Below, in pieces: positions 54,320 through 62,985 of a stretch of 64,000 nucleotides of DNA (within the stretch, counting starts at the first letter, position 1; the number at the start of each line of letters is the position of its first letter). Below the pieces are notes generated by a model that made no database searches, was not told the DNA's origin, and worked only from the letters and a program-made list of their open reading frames with translations. Source of the stretch: JACVRM01 sp963755085 (GTDB lineage: Bacteria; Actinomycetota; Thermoleophilia; Gaiellales; Gaiellaceae); assembly GCA_963755085.1 (NCBI GenBank), contig CAVWIN010000010.1, forward strand, positions 62,001-126,000, read 5' to 3'. The position numbers and the translations under genes were made by a program.

Positions 54320-55230
54320 GAGCCGTCGTCCTCCGCGAGACCGGCGGCTCGGAGCGGCTCGAGCTCGCGGAGGTTCCCGACCCCACAGCGGCCCAGGGGC
54401 AGGCGCTGCTGCGCGTGCGTGCGGCCGGCGTCAACTTCGCGGACGTCCTCGTCCGCCAGGGCCGCTACCCGCAGGCGCCGCCGCTGCCGACCGTGCTCGG
54501 CAGCGAGGTCGCCGGCGAGCTCGACGGGCAGCGCGTGATGGCGCTGCCGAGGGGCGGCGGCTACGCCGAGTGGGTCGCCGTCGACCCCGAGCTCGTCATG
54601 CCGATCCCCGACGGGGCGTCCTTCGAGGAGGGCGCGTCGTTCATGCTCACGTTCCTGACCGCCTGGATCCCGCTGACGCGGCAGGTGCACGTGGAGCCCG
54701 GCGCGGTCGTGCTCGTGCACGCGGGCTCGGGCGGCGTCGGCTCGGCGGCAATCCAGGTCGCGAAACACCTCGGCGCGCGCGTGGTCGCAACGGCGAGCAC
54801 GCTTGAGAAGCGGCGCGCGGCGCTCGATCTCGGCGCGGACGAGGCGGTCGACTACGAGGACTTCGACGTCGAGGTGCGGGCGGACATCGTGCTCGACTCG
54901 GTCGGCGGCGACGTGTTCGCGCGGTCGCTCGGGATTCTCAATCCGCTCGGCACGCTGGTCGCGATCGGCTTCGCCGGCGGCTGGTGGGGCCCGCTCGACC
55001 CGGCGCCGCTCGTCGGGCGCAACACCGGCGTCGTCGGCTTCTACCTCGGCCGGCTGATGCGCCACCGGCCGGCCGTGGTGCGCGACGCGCTCGCCGAGCT
55101 CCTGCCGCTCTGGGAGGCCGGCACGCTGAAGCCACTCGTCGGGGCGACGTTCCCGCTCGCTGAGGCCGGCGAGGCTCACCGCCTGATCGAGGAGCGGCGA
55201 AGCATCGGCAAGGTCGTGCTCGTCCCGTGA
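54316..55230 (+). CDS. NADPH:quinone oxidoreductase-type MDR protein
   Basis: A 304-residue zinc-free MDR enzyme. AAGVNFADVLVRQGRYP is the quinone-oxidoreductase signature, VLVHAGSGGVGSAAIQVAKHLGA the NADPH site and DIVLDSVGGDVFARSL the C-terminal sheet. Likely reduces enoyl or quinone substrates in the same lipid pathway. GTG start, GTGA overlaps at both ends of the gene. Confidence 0.88.
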   Translation: MRAVVLRETGGSERLELAEVPDPTAAQGQALLRVRAAGVNFADVLVRQGRYPQAPPLPTVLGSEVAGELDGQRVMALPRGGGYAEWVAVDPELVMPIPDGASFEEGASFMLTFLTAWIPLTRQVHVEPGAVVLVHAGSGGVGSAAIQVAKHLGARVVATASTLEKRRAALDLGADEAVDYEDFDVEVRADIVLDSVGGDVFARSLGILNPLGTLVAIGFAGGWWGPLDPAPLVGRNTGVVGFYLGRLMRHRPAVVRDALAELLPLWEAGTLKPLVGATFPLAEAGEAHRLIEERRSIGKVVLVP

Positions 55231-55970
55231 CGCTCGCGCTCGTGACGGGCGGTGGCTCGGGCATCGGCCGCGCGATCGCCGAGCGGCTCGCGGCCGACGG
55301 AGCCGACGTCCTGGTCGTCGACCTCGACGAGATCGCGGCGCAGCGGACGGCGCGCGCGGTCGACGGCCGTGCGGTGGCCGCGGACGTCGGCGACCCGGCC
55401 GAATGGAGCCGGCTCGCCGACACGATCCCGGGGCTGGACATCGCGTGCCTGAACGCGGGCGTCGTCACGGGCGAGTCCGACCTGGACGATCTCTCGGACG
55501 AGGCGTACCGGCGGATCATGCGGGTGAACGTCGACGGCGCCGTGCTCGGCTTGCGGGCGTTGATCCCCCTGCTGGAGCGGAACGAAGGCGACGCCGTCGT
55601 GACCGCCTCGCTGGCCGGGCTGACGCCGATGCCGTCAGATCCGATCTACACCGCGACCAAGCACTTCCTCGTCGGCCTCGTGCGCAGCGCGGCGCCCGGG
55701 CTGGCGGCGCGCGGCGTGCGCCTGAACGCCGTCTGCCCCGGCATCGTCGACACGCCGCTGATCGGCGACGGCCGCGCGCGCCTGGAGGCGGCGGGCTTCC
55801 CGCTGCTGGAGCCGGCCGACGTCGCCGAGGGCGTCGCACTCGCGCTCGCGAGCGGCGAGGGCGGCCAGGCATGGGTCGTGCAGCCCGGCCGCGTGCCGGA
55901 GCCGTTCCGCTTCGGCGGCGTCCCCGGCCCGCGCGTCGCGGGCGCGGAGGGCGTCCGGCCGCCGCTCTGA
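55227..55970 (+). CDS. Short-chain dehydrogenase/reductase
   Basis: A 247-residue SDR. LALVTGGGSGIGRAIAERLA, acidic VVDLDE after strand 2 (NAD preference), CLNAGVVTG in place of NNAG, and YTATKHFLVGLV (Tyr-x3-Lys). C-terminal substrate loop PFRFGGVPGPR. Last gene of the 52703-55970 unit. Confidence 0.87.
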   Translation: MTLALVTGGGSGIGRAIAERLAADGADVLVVDLDEIAAQRTARAVDGRAVAADVGDPAEWSRLADTIPGLDIACLNAGVVTGESDLDDLSDEAYRRIMRVNVDGAVLGLRALIPLLERNEGDAVVTASLAGLTPMPSDPIYTATKHFLVGLVRSAAPGLAARGVRLNAVCPGIVDTPLIGDGRARLEAAGFPLLEPADVAEGVALALASGEGGQAWVVQPGRVPEPFRFGGVPGPRVAGAEGVRPPL

Positions 55971-56004
55971 CAGGCCGCTCAACGGACGACCCGCAACGCG
56001 AGCG

Positions 56005-56042
56005 GTAGTAACTACTGTCCATGTTTTGTATAGCTTTGGGGC
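56005..56042 (+). promoter_or_regulatory. Leaderless promoter with overlapping palindrome for the MMPL gene
   Basis: TAGCTT (56031-56036) ends six bases before GTG 56043. A perfect small palindrome GTAGT-A-ACTAC (56005-56015) lies over the expected -35 position. This is a possible operator for a TetR-type repressor, as MMPL pumps often have; no repressor gene is adjacent. Confidence 0.5.
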
Positions 56043-58133
56043 GTGGGCCGGCTGTCGCGCATCGTCTCCGGCCGGCGGTCGGTCTGGGCCGTGCTCGCCG
56101 TCTGGCTCGTCGCCGTCGGGGCCTTCGGCGCACCCGCGGGCAAGTTCGAAAGCGCGCAGAAGAACGACGCGGCGAGCTTCCTGCCGGGCAGCGCCGAGTC
56201 CGTCCAGGTGCTCGACGCCGCCAAGCGGTTCCGGAGCGGCGACGCGACGGTCGCAAGCGTCGTCTACCGCGACCCGGCCGGCCTCACCGCGGCCGACCGG
56301 CGCGCGATCGCGGCTGTCTCGGAACACGTGGACGCGGCCGGGCTCCGCGGGGTCGTGCGGCCTGCGCCGCCCGTCTACTCGCGCGACGGGAGCGCCGCGC
56401 TCGTCACCGTGCCGATCCTCGCGAACAACGACATCGACCGCATCACCGCCGCCGTCGACGAGATCCGCTCGGTCATCGACCGGACAGGTCCTCCGACCCT
56501 CGAGGCGCACGTCACGGGGCCGGCCGGCTTCTCGGCCGACGCGGCGAAGGTCTTCCAGGGGATCAACTCGACGCTCCTGTACGCGACCGCGCTGCTCGTC
56601 TTCTTCCTGCTCGTGCTGATCTACCGCAGCCCGATCTTCTGGTTCCTCCCGTTGCTCTCCGTGCTCTTCGCCGAGAGCGTGGTGCGCGGGCTCGGCTACC
56701 TGCTCGCCCAGGCCGGCGTCGTCATCAACGGACAGGTCGGAGGGCTCCTGCTCGTGCTCGTCTTCGGTGCCGGAACCGATTACGCCCTGCTGCTCACCGC
56801 GCGCTACCGCGAGGAGCTCCGCCTCGTCGAGGACAAGCACGCGGCCATGCGGATCGCCGTCCGCCGGGCAGGCCCGGCGATCGTGGCGTCCGCCGGGACG
56901 GTCGTCGCCGCATTGCTCTGCCTCTCGTTCGCACGCGTGAACACCACGGCGGGGCTGGGCCCGGTTGGGGCAATGGGCGTCGCCGTGGCGGCTACGGCCA
57001 TGCTGACCCTCCTCCCCGCGCTCCTCGTCCTTGGCGGGCGGCGGGCGTTCTGGCCGTTCGTGCCGCGCTACGGGTCGGAGGAGGCGTCGCGCCGCGGCGC
57101 GTGGCGGCGCCTGGGTGAGCGCATCGAGCGTCGCCACCGCGCCGTCTGGATCATCACCGTGCTGGCCCTCGGGGCCATGGCGCTCGGAGCCTTCTCGTTG
57201 GATGACAACCTGACGAGCGCAAACGGGTTCCGCGGCTCGGTCGAGGCGGTCAAGGGCCAGCAGCTCCTCCAGCGGTCGTTCCCGGCCGGCGCGAGCGCGC
57301 CCACGACCGTGCTCGTCCGTGACCGCGCGCAGGTGAATGCGGCGGCCGCGGCAGCCCGGGCGTCCGGCCTCGTGGCCGCCGTCGGGCGGCCGGAGACCGG
57401 CCTCCCCGGCGCCCGGTTCTCAGTGACGCTGAAGGCGGACCCGTTCTCGAAGCGGGCGTTCGCCGCGATCGGCCCGCTCCGCGACGAGATCCGGGCCAGC
57501 GCCCCCAGCGCGCTCGTCGGCGGCCCGTCGGCCGAGGAGGCGGACGTACGCGCCGCCAACGAGCACGACACGCGCCTGCTCGTGCCGCTGGTGCTCGCGG
57601 TCGTGTTCGCGATCCTGGTGCTGCTGCTGCGCGCGGTGACGGCACCGCTGATGCTGATCGCGACCGTCGTGCTGTCGTTCTTCGCGGCGATCGGCGCGAG
57701 CCTCGTCATCCTCGGCGCGGTCACCGACTTTCCGGGCGAGGACCCCAGCTACGCCCTCTACTCGTTCATCTTCCTGGTCGCGCTCGGGGTCGACTACAAC
57801 ATCTTCCTGATGGCCCGCGTACGGGAGGAGGCGCAGCGGCGCCCGACCCGTGACGCGATGCTGACGGCGCTGGCCGTGACCGGCGGCGTCATCACGTCGG
57901 CAGGGATCGTGCTCGCCGGGACGTTCGCAGTGCTCGCCGTGCTGCCGCTCGTCGCGCTCACCCAGGTGGGGTTCACCGTCGCGTTCGGCGTCCTCCTGGA
58001 CACGTTCGTCGTCCGCTCGATCCTCGTCCCGGCGCTGACGTTCGAGCTGAGCGAGCGCACCTGGTGGCCCGCGCGGCTGCGGCGGCGACGGGCCACCGCC
58101 GAGGCGCGTGCGCGGCGTAGGGTCATCCCGTGA
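56043..58133 (+). CDS. MMPL/RND-family membrane transporter
   Basis: A 696-residue exporter with the duplicated layout of RND pumps: one N-terminal helix, an extracytoplasmic loop (residues 35-175), six helices, second helix/loop (375-510) and six more helices. Signature proton-relay/GxxxDY motifs are GAGTDYALLLTARYREEL and VALGVDYNIFLMARVREEA. MMPL proteins move lipids or hydrophobic drugs. GTG start is at the predicted transcription start. Coupled to a 49-residue membrane protein by GTGA. Confidence 0.92.
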   Translation: MGRLSRIVSGRRSVWAVLAVWLVAVGAFGAPAGKFESAQKNDAASFLPGSAESVQVLDAAKRFRSGDATVASVVYRDPAGLTAADRRAIAAVSEHVDAAGLRGVVRPAPPVYSRDGSAALVTVPILANNDIDRITAAVDEIRSVIDRTGPPTLEAHVTGPAGFSADAAKVFQGINSTLLYATALLVFFLLVLIYRSPIFWFLPLLSVLFAESVVRGLGYLLAQAGVVINGQVGGLLLVLVFGAGTDYALLLTARYREELRLVEDKHAAMRIAVRRAGPAIVASAGTVVAALLCLSFARVNTTAGLGPVGAMGVAVAATAMLTLLPALLVLGGRRAFWPFVPRYGSEEASRRGAWRRLGERIERRHRAVWIITVLALGAMALGAFSLDDNLTSANGFRGSVEAVKGQQLLQRSFPAGASAPTTVLVRDRAQVNAAAAAARASGLVAAVGRPETGLPGARFSVTLKADPFSKRAFAAIGPLRDEIRASAPSALVGGPSAEEADVRAANEHDTRLLVPLVLAVVFAILVLLLRAVTAPLMLIATVVLSFFAAIGASLVILGAVTDFPGEDPSYALYSFIFLVALGVDYNIFLMARVREEAQRRPTRDAMLTALAVTGGVITSAGIVLAGTFAVLAVLPLVALTQVGFTVAFGVLLDTFVVRSILVPALTFELSERTWWPARLRRRRATAEARARRRVIP

Positions 58134-58279
58134 CGCTGCTCTGGTTCTTCGTCTGGCTGGTCTGCGACCTGATCGGGGACAAGGAAGTGCTGACCTTCGA
58201 CCCGGTCAACTGGTGGGCCGGGACGCTCCTGTTCGCGATTGCCGTCGATCTGAGCGCGCGGACGGTGCTCAGACGCTGA
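58130..58279 (+). CDS. 49-residue two-helix membrane protein coupled to the MMPL pump
   Basis: Starts at the GTG overlapping the MMPL stop. VTLLWFFVWLVCDLIGDKEV is the first hydrophobic helix, PVNWWAGTLLFAIAVDLS the second, ending RTVLRR. Tryptophans flank both helices as at membrane borders. The 3' end overlaps the convergent ATP-grasp gene by 11 bases. It is too short for most gene finders. A small accessory subunit of the pump is inferred from the coupling. Confidence 0.6.
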   Translation: MTLLWFFVWLVCDLIGDKEVLTFDPVNWWAGTLLFAIAVDLSARTVLRR

Positions 58280-59759
58280 CGCGTTCGGCCGCCGGGACGC
58301 CGGCGGCGTCGTCGAGCGCGTCCTGCACCCGGTAGTACAGCCCGCGCGCCTGCTCCAGGTCGTTGCCGATTGCCGTCACGCCCACGCGGCCGGCGACGGC
58401 GAGGGCGCTGAGCATGTGTAGGACCACGCCGGTCTCGGTCTCGGCATCCCAGCCCAGGCGCTTGGCGGCGACCACGTCGAGCAGGTCGTCCGGAGTCAGC
58501 GACCGGTACGCCGGCGAGTCGAGATGATCGGTAGCCGCATAGTTCTTGATGTCGCCGTACCGCGTCCGGTACTCCGCGGAGAGCGGCTCGTAGCTCCCGT
58601 CGGTCAGCGTCGTCAGCGCGAACAGCGGGTGCGTCGTCCCGCCGCAGCGGAGGTTGATCTCCACCGCGTAAAGCCGCCAGAGAGCACCGCGCTTCACCGC
58701 GACGAAGTCCACGCCCGCGCGGCCGATCGCGCCCTCGCGCGCGAGCCTGCGCCCGACCTTCAGCGCCTCGGCCGCGAGCCGCTCGGCGTACTCGGGGCTC
58801 GCCGGGAAGTGGCAACCGAAGTACGTCATGTGATGCGCGCCGCCGAGGATCTGGTCGTGCGTAGACATGATGTCCACCTGCCCCGCCGGGCTGATCCGGA
58901 GCTGCACGCTCGGGCTCTGGAACTCCTCGCCCTCGATCAGCTCCTCCACGACACCGCCGTCGCGGTCGAGCGCCTCCATGTACGCGTCCACGTCCAGCTC
59001 CTCGTCCTCGAGCTCGAGCGCGCCCCGGAGGTCGGCCTCGGCGGCGTCGAGGTCGAGGATCGCGTTGCCGAGGCCGCTGACGCCGTCGTCCAGCTTGAGG
59101 ATCGCCCGGCGCGCCCGCCGGCTTCGCGACCGCAGCTCGCGGAGCGCCGGCAGCACGTCGTCCTCGCCGATGACCTCGAAGCCGGCCGGGTGCGGAACGC
59201 CCTCCTCCTCGAACACGCGCCTGCTGCCGGTTTTCGTCCCGAGCCAGCTCAGCGCGGGATCGGCGCCGTAGATCGGCAGTCCGAGCTGCACGGCCAGCTC
59301 CGCCTCGGCCTCCGTGACGCAGAACGGGAGGATGATCGCAGTCTCCGGGTCGCCGGCCAGCCCGCGGATCCGCCGCACCGCGCCCGGCCGCTCGAGGAGC
59401 TTCGCGGCGAGCGGCTCGTTGCGCCCGTCGACGAGCGAAACGGTCTCGAAGCGGCTCCGCGCCTGCGGCGTGTCCAGCTCCGGCACGAGGCTGAAGTAGT
59501 AGTCGAGCACGCGCGGGTGGATCGGCTGGGACGTGACGTACACGACCCGCGACCGCGGCCCGCGCAGCAGGCTGAGCACGAGGCACAGGAAGCGCTCCTC
59601 GTATGCCGGGAGCACGGGATACAGCTGCTCCGGCACGTCGATGCTGACCGAGTGGACAACGACCATCGTCCGCTCCCGGTCGCCGATCGAGCGCAGCGTG
59701 ATGTTTGGCCAGAACGCGCGCAGCTTGGCCTGGAGCTCGGCGAAGGTCGCGTCAGGCAC
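58269..59759 (-). CDS. PGM1-type ATP-grasp carboxylate-amine (peptide) ligase
   Basis: A 496-residue ligase of the group typified by PGM1 of pheganomycin biosynthesis, which joins an amino-acid-like unit to a peptide. The pre-ATP-grasp part has RTMVVVHSVSID, LVLSLLRGPRSRVVYVTSQP and HPRVLDYYFSLVP. The ATP-grasp core has GTKTGSRRVFEEEGVPHP, RAILKLDDGVSGLGNAI, EGEEFQSPSVQLRI and the metal motif YAVEINLRCGGTTHP. A small C-terminal domain follows (GVVLHMLSALAVAGRVGVTAIG). No precursor peptide gene is obvious nearby. ATG 59759 lies 8 bases inside the MDR gene. Confidence 0.83.
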   Translation of the reverse strand: MPDATFAELQAKLRAFWPNITLRSIGDRERTMVVVHSVSIDVPEQLYPVLPAYEERFLCLVLSLLRGPRSRVVYVTSQPIHPRVLDYYFSLVPELDTPQARSRFETVSLVDGRNEPLAAKLLERPGAVRRIRGLAGDPETAIILPFCVTEAEAELAVQLGLPIYGADPALSWLGTKTGSRRVFEEEGVPHPAGFEVIGEDDVLPALRELRSRSRRARRAILKLDDGVSGLGNAILDLDAAEADLRGALELEDEELDVDAYMEALDRDGGVVEELIEGEEFQSPSVQLRISPAGQVDIMSTHDQILGGAHHMTYFGCHFPASPEYAERLAAEALKVGRRLAREGAIGRAGVDFVAVKRGALWRLYAVEINLRCGGTTHPLFALTTLTDGSYEPLSAEYRTRYGDIKNYAATDHLDSPAYRSLTPDDLLDVVAAKRLGWDAETETGVVLHMLSALAVAGRVGVTAIGNDLEQARGLYYRVQDALDDAAGVPAAERVSV

Positions 59760-60771
59760 GGCTCGCGACCCGGACGAGCGCCTTGCCGCGGTTCTCGCCG
59801 TTCAGCATCCCGATGAACGCGGCCGGTGCGTTCTCCAGGCCCTCGGTCACGTGTTCGCGCCAGCGGATCGTCCCCTCCGCGACCCACTGGGCCAGCCGCA
59901 CGGCGGCCTCGTCGAAGCGGTGCGCGTAGTCGCTGACCAGGAAGCCCTGCATGCGCGCGCGGAAGACGATCAGGGCACGCGGGTCGAAGGTCGGCGCCGG
60001 CCCTTCGGCGTTGTACTGCGACACCTGCCCGCAGATGACGATCCGGGCGTGCAGCGCCAGCCGCGCGTGCACCGCCGCCGAGATCTCGCCGCCGACGTTG
60101 TCGAAGTACACGTCGACTCCGCGCGGGCACGCCTCCTTCAGCGCACCGCGCACGTCGTCGTTCTTGTAGTCGATCGCGGCGTCGTAGCCGTACAGGTCGG
60201 TCAGGTCGCGCGTCTTCTCCGGCCCGCCGCTGATGCCGACGGCGCGGCAGCCCGCGAGCTTCGCGATCTGGCCCACGACGTGCCCGACCGCGCCGGCGGC
60301 GCCGGAGACGACGACGGTGTCGCCGGGCCTTGGCCGGCCGACGTCCAGCAGCCCGAAGTAGGCGGTGAAGCCGGTGCCGCCGACCGCGTGCAGGGCGAGC
60401 GTCGGCGGGTCGACCACCGGCGGCACGAGCCGGAGAGCGCCGCCGCGCGCGACCGCGTAGTCCTGCCATCCGAGCTGGCCGATCACAAGGTTGCCCGGTG
60501 AGAAGCGGCCGTCGTGCGACTCGGCCACCTCGCCGAGCGCCTGCGCGGTCATCACCTCGCCGATCTCCACGGGCTTCGCATAGGAGCGCGCGCTGCTCAT
60601 GCGGCCGCGCTGGTACGGATCGACGGAGGTCCAGAGGATGCGGACGAGCACCTCGCCCGGCCCCGGCTCGGGGACGGGCTGCTCGACGAGCGCGAAGTCG
60701 CTCTCGGAGGGGAAGCCGGTCGGGCGCGCAGCCAGCGTGACCGCGCGGCTCGTGCCTACCTGAACCGCCAC
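59752..60771 (-). CDS. NADP-dependent MDR oxidoreductase (prostaglandin reductase-like)
   Basis: A 339-residue zinc-free MDR enzyme of the leukotriene/2-alkenal reductase branch. SVDPYQRGRMSSARSYAKP, the NADP site VVSGAAGAVGHVVGQIAKLAG, YDAAIDYKND and VDVYFDNVGGEI are diagnostic. Predicted to reduce alpha,beta-unsaturated ketones or aldehydes. Overlaps its neighbours by 8 and 16 bases, so 61964-58269 is one unit. Confidence 0.9.
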   Translation of the reverse strand: MAVQVGTSRAVTLAARPTGFPSESDFALVEQPVPEPGPGEVLVRILWTSVDPYQRGRMSSARSYAKPVEIGEVMTAQALGEVAESHDGRFSPGNLVIGQLGWQDYAVARGGALRLVPPVVDPPTLALHAVGGTGFTAYFGLLDVGRPRPGDTVVVSGAAGAVGHVVGQIAKLAGCRAVGISGGPEKTRDLTDLYGYDAAIDYKNDDVRGALKEACPRGVDVYFDNVGGEISAAVHARLALHARIVICGQVSQYNAEGPAPTFDPRALIVFRARMQGFLVSDYAHRFDEAAVRLAQWVAEGTIRWREHVTEGLENAPAAFIGMLNGENRGKALVRVASRA

Positions 60772-61964
60772 GTCCCGCCGTTCTCGAACTCCCGAAGGAT
60801 GCGCCGGCTGACGACCATGCGGTGCACCTCGTCGGGCCCGTCGTAGATACGGGCGCCGCGCGCCATCGCGTACATGGCGGCGAGCGGCGTGCGGTCGGTG
60901 AGGCCGAGACCCCCGTGCACCTGGATCGCACGGTCGATGACCTCGTTCAGCACGCGTGCGGCGACGAACTTGATGATCGAGATCTCCACGCGCGCCTCGT
61001 CGCCGCCGTCGATCTTGTGCGCGGCGTCGAGCGTCATCAGGCGGCAGGCGTGGATGTCGGCCGCCGAGTCGGCGATCCAGTTCTGGATCGTCTGCTTATC
61101 GGCGAGCCGCGACCCGAATGCCTCACGCTCGAGCGCGTAGGTGCAGAGGAGCTCGAAGGCGCGCTGCATCTGGCCAAGCCAGCGCATCACGTGGTGGATG
61201 CGGCCGGGCCCGAGCCGCTTCTGGGCGATGCGGAAGCCGTCGCCCGGCTCGCCGAGGGTGTTCTCGACGGGAACGCGGACGCCCGTGTACGTGACCTCGC
61301 AGTGCGTCGACCAGCCGTGCCCGCGGTGGCCGAAGACCGGCACCGGGGTGATCTGGATTCCGGCCACGTCGGTCGTGACGATGATCTGCGTCGCCCGCCG
61401 GTGCGGCTCCGCGTCCGGGTCGGTGACCGCCATGACGATCGCGAAGCCTGCGCCCTCCGCCCCGCTCGAGAACCACTTGTGCCCGTCGATCACCCACTCG
61501 TCGCCGTCGCGCACGGCGCGCGTTCGCAGCGTGGTCGGGTCGGAGCCGGGCACCTCCGGCTCCGTCATCGAGAAGAACGAGCGCACCTCGCCGGCGACGA
61601 GCGGCCCCAGCCAGCGGCGCTTCTGCTCCTCGGTGCCGAACAGGTGCAGGATCTCGCCGTTGCCGGCGTCCGGTGCCTGGCACCCGAAGACGTACTGCGC
61701 CCAGACCGAGCGCCCGATCTCCTCGTTCAGGTACGCGTAGGCAAGGAAACCCCGGCCCGTGCCGCCCGCCTCCGGCGGCAGATGCGGCGCCCAGAGCCCC
61801 TCCTCGCGCGCACGCGCGCGCAAGCTGGACAGCAGCCGCTCGGCGTCCGCGTCCTCGAGCGCGAACGCGGCCTCGGCAGGCGCAACGTGGTCGTCCAGGA
61901 ACGCCCGGTAGCGCGCGCGGAGCTCCTCCAGGCCGACGGGTGGGGCGAGTTCGGTGAGCGCCAC
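60756..61964 (-). CDS. Acyl-CoA dehydrogenase (ACAD10/11-like)
   Basis: A 402-residue dehydrogenase. YLNEEIGRSVWAQYVFGCQAPDAGN, FFSMTEPEVPGSDPTTLRT, GHKWFSSGAEGAGFAIVMAV and the C-terminal VHGGLGLTDRTPLA ... YDGPDEVHRMVVSRRILRE fit the long-chain 4-hydroxyacyl or ACAD11-like branch. GTG 61964. Diverges from the LLM gene across 19 bases. Confidence 0.9.
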   Translation of the reverse strand: MALTELAPPVGLEELRARYRAFLDDHVAPAEAAFALEDADAERLLSSLRARAREEGLWAPHLPPEAGGTGRGFLAYAYLNEEIGRSVWAQYVFGCQAPDAGNGEILHLFGTEEQKRRWLGPLVAGEVRSFFSMTEPEVPGSDPTTLRTRAVRDGDEWVIDGHKWFSSGAEGAGFAIVMAVTDPDAEPHRRATQIIVTTDVAGIQITPVPVFGHRGHGWSTHCEVTYTGVRVPVENTLGEPGDGFRIAQKRLGPGRIHHVMRWLGQMQRAFELLCTYALEREAFGSRLADKQTIQNWIADSAADIHACRLMTLDAAHKIDGGDEARVEISIIKFVAARVLNEVIDRAIQVHGGLGLTDRTPLAAMYAMARGARIYDGPDEVHRMVVSRRILREFENGGTWRFR

Positions 61965-61983
61965 CCGACTAGCATCGCACGCA

Positions 61984-62985
61984 ATGCGCCTCGGCTTCTA
62001 CATGGGCTATGCACCGCCGGGGACGAGCCCGCTCCATCTGATCGAGCTCGCACAGGAGGCCGAGCGGCTCGGCTACTCCTCAGCGTGGGCGGCCGAGGCG
62101 TGGGGCACCGACGCGGTCAGCGTGCTCTCCTGGCTGGGCGCGTCGACGTCGACGATCAACCTGGGCACGGCCATCCTCCAGCTGCCCGCACGGACGCCGT
62201 CGAACGTGGGCATGACGGCCGTGACGCTCGACCTGCTCTCGGGCGGCCGCGTGCTGCTCGGCCTGGGGACGTCGGGGCCGCAGGTGGTCGAGGGCTGGCA
62301 CGGCGAGCCCTGGGGCAAGCCGTTGCGCAAGACGCGCGAGTACGTCGACATCGTCCGGGCGGTCATCCGCCGCGAGGTGCTCGAGTACGACGGCGAGCAC
62401 TACCAGGTGCCGTATCGCGGCAACGGCGCAACCGGGCTCGGCAAGCCGCTGAAGCTGATGGCCCGCCCGCTGCGCGACTCCATCCCGATCTACCTTGCAT
62501 CGCTGCGGCCGAAGTCGGTCGCGCTCGCCGCCGAGATCGCCGACGGCTGGCTGCCGATCTTCTTCTCGCCCGAGCGGGCGCGCGCCACGTTCCCCGAGCC
62601 GTTCGCGCGCCAGGGGCTCGAGATCGCCCCTGCGGTGCCGGCAATCGTGGCCGACCTCGAAACGGCGCGCGACGCACTCCGGCCCTACTACGCGCTCTAC
62701 GTCGGCGGCATGGGGGCGCGCGGCGCGAACTTCTACAACGACTTGGCCCGCGCCTACGGGTTCGAGGCGGAGGCGGAGAAGATCCAGGACCTGTTCCTGG
62801 AAGGCCACCAGCGCGACGCCGCCGCGGCGGTGCCGGATCAGCTCATCGACGAGATGGCGCTCGTCGGGCCGCCTGAGCGCATCCGCGAGAGACTCGCCGC
62901 CTGGCGCGAGTCCGGCGCGACCGAGCTGCTGATCTCGACGCTCGACCCGCCGACGCTGCGCACGGTCGCGGAGGCGGCCGCGTGA
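61984..62985 (+). CDS. F420-dependent LLM-class oxidoreductase
   Basis: A 333-residue luciferase-like TIM barrel. RLGFYMGYAPPGTSPLHLIE, GYSSAWAAEAWGTDAVSVL, NLGTAILQLPARTPSNVGM and RVLLGLGTSGPQVVEGWHG are the F420 LLM pattern. ATG 61984 is eight bases after TAGCAT (61970-61975), a leaderless promoter, and is preferred over an upstream start at 61954. Substrate unknown, but lipid or hydroxy-acid substrates fit the context. Confidence 0.88.
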   Translation: MRLGFYMGYAPPGTSPLHLIELAQEAERLGYSSAWAAEAWGTDAVSVLSWLGASTSTINLGTAILQLPARTPSNVGMTAVTLDLLSGGRVLLGLGTSGPQVVEGWHGEPWGKPLRKTREYVDIVRAVIRREVLEYDGEHYQVPYRGNGATGLGKPLKLMARPLRDSIPIYLASLRPKSVALAAEIADGWLPIFFSPERARATFPEPFARQGLEIAPAVPAIVADLETARDALRPYYALYVGGMGARGANFYNDLARAYGFEAEAEKIQDLFLEGHQRDAAAAVPDQLIDEMALVGPPERIRERLAAWRESGATELLISTLDPPTLRTVAEAAA

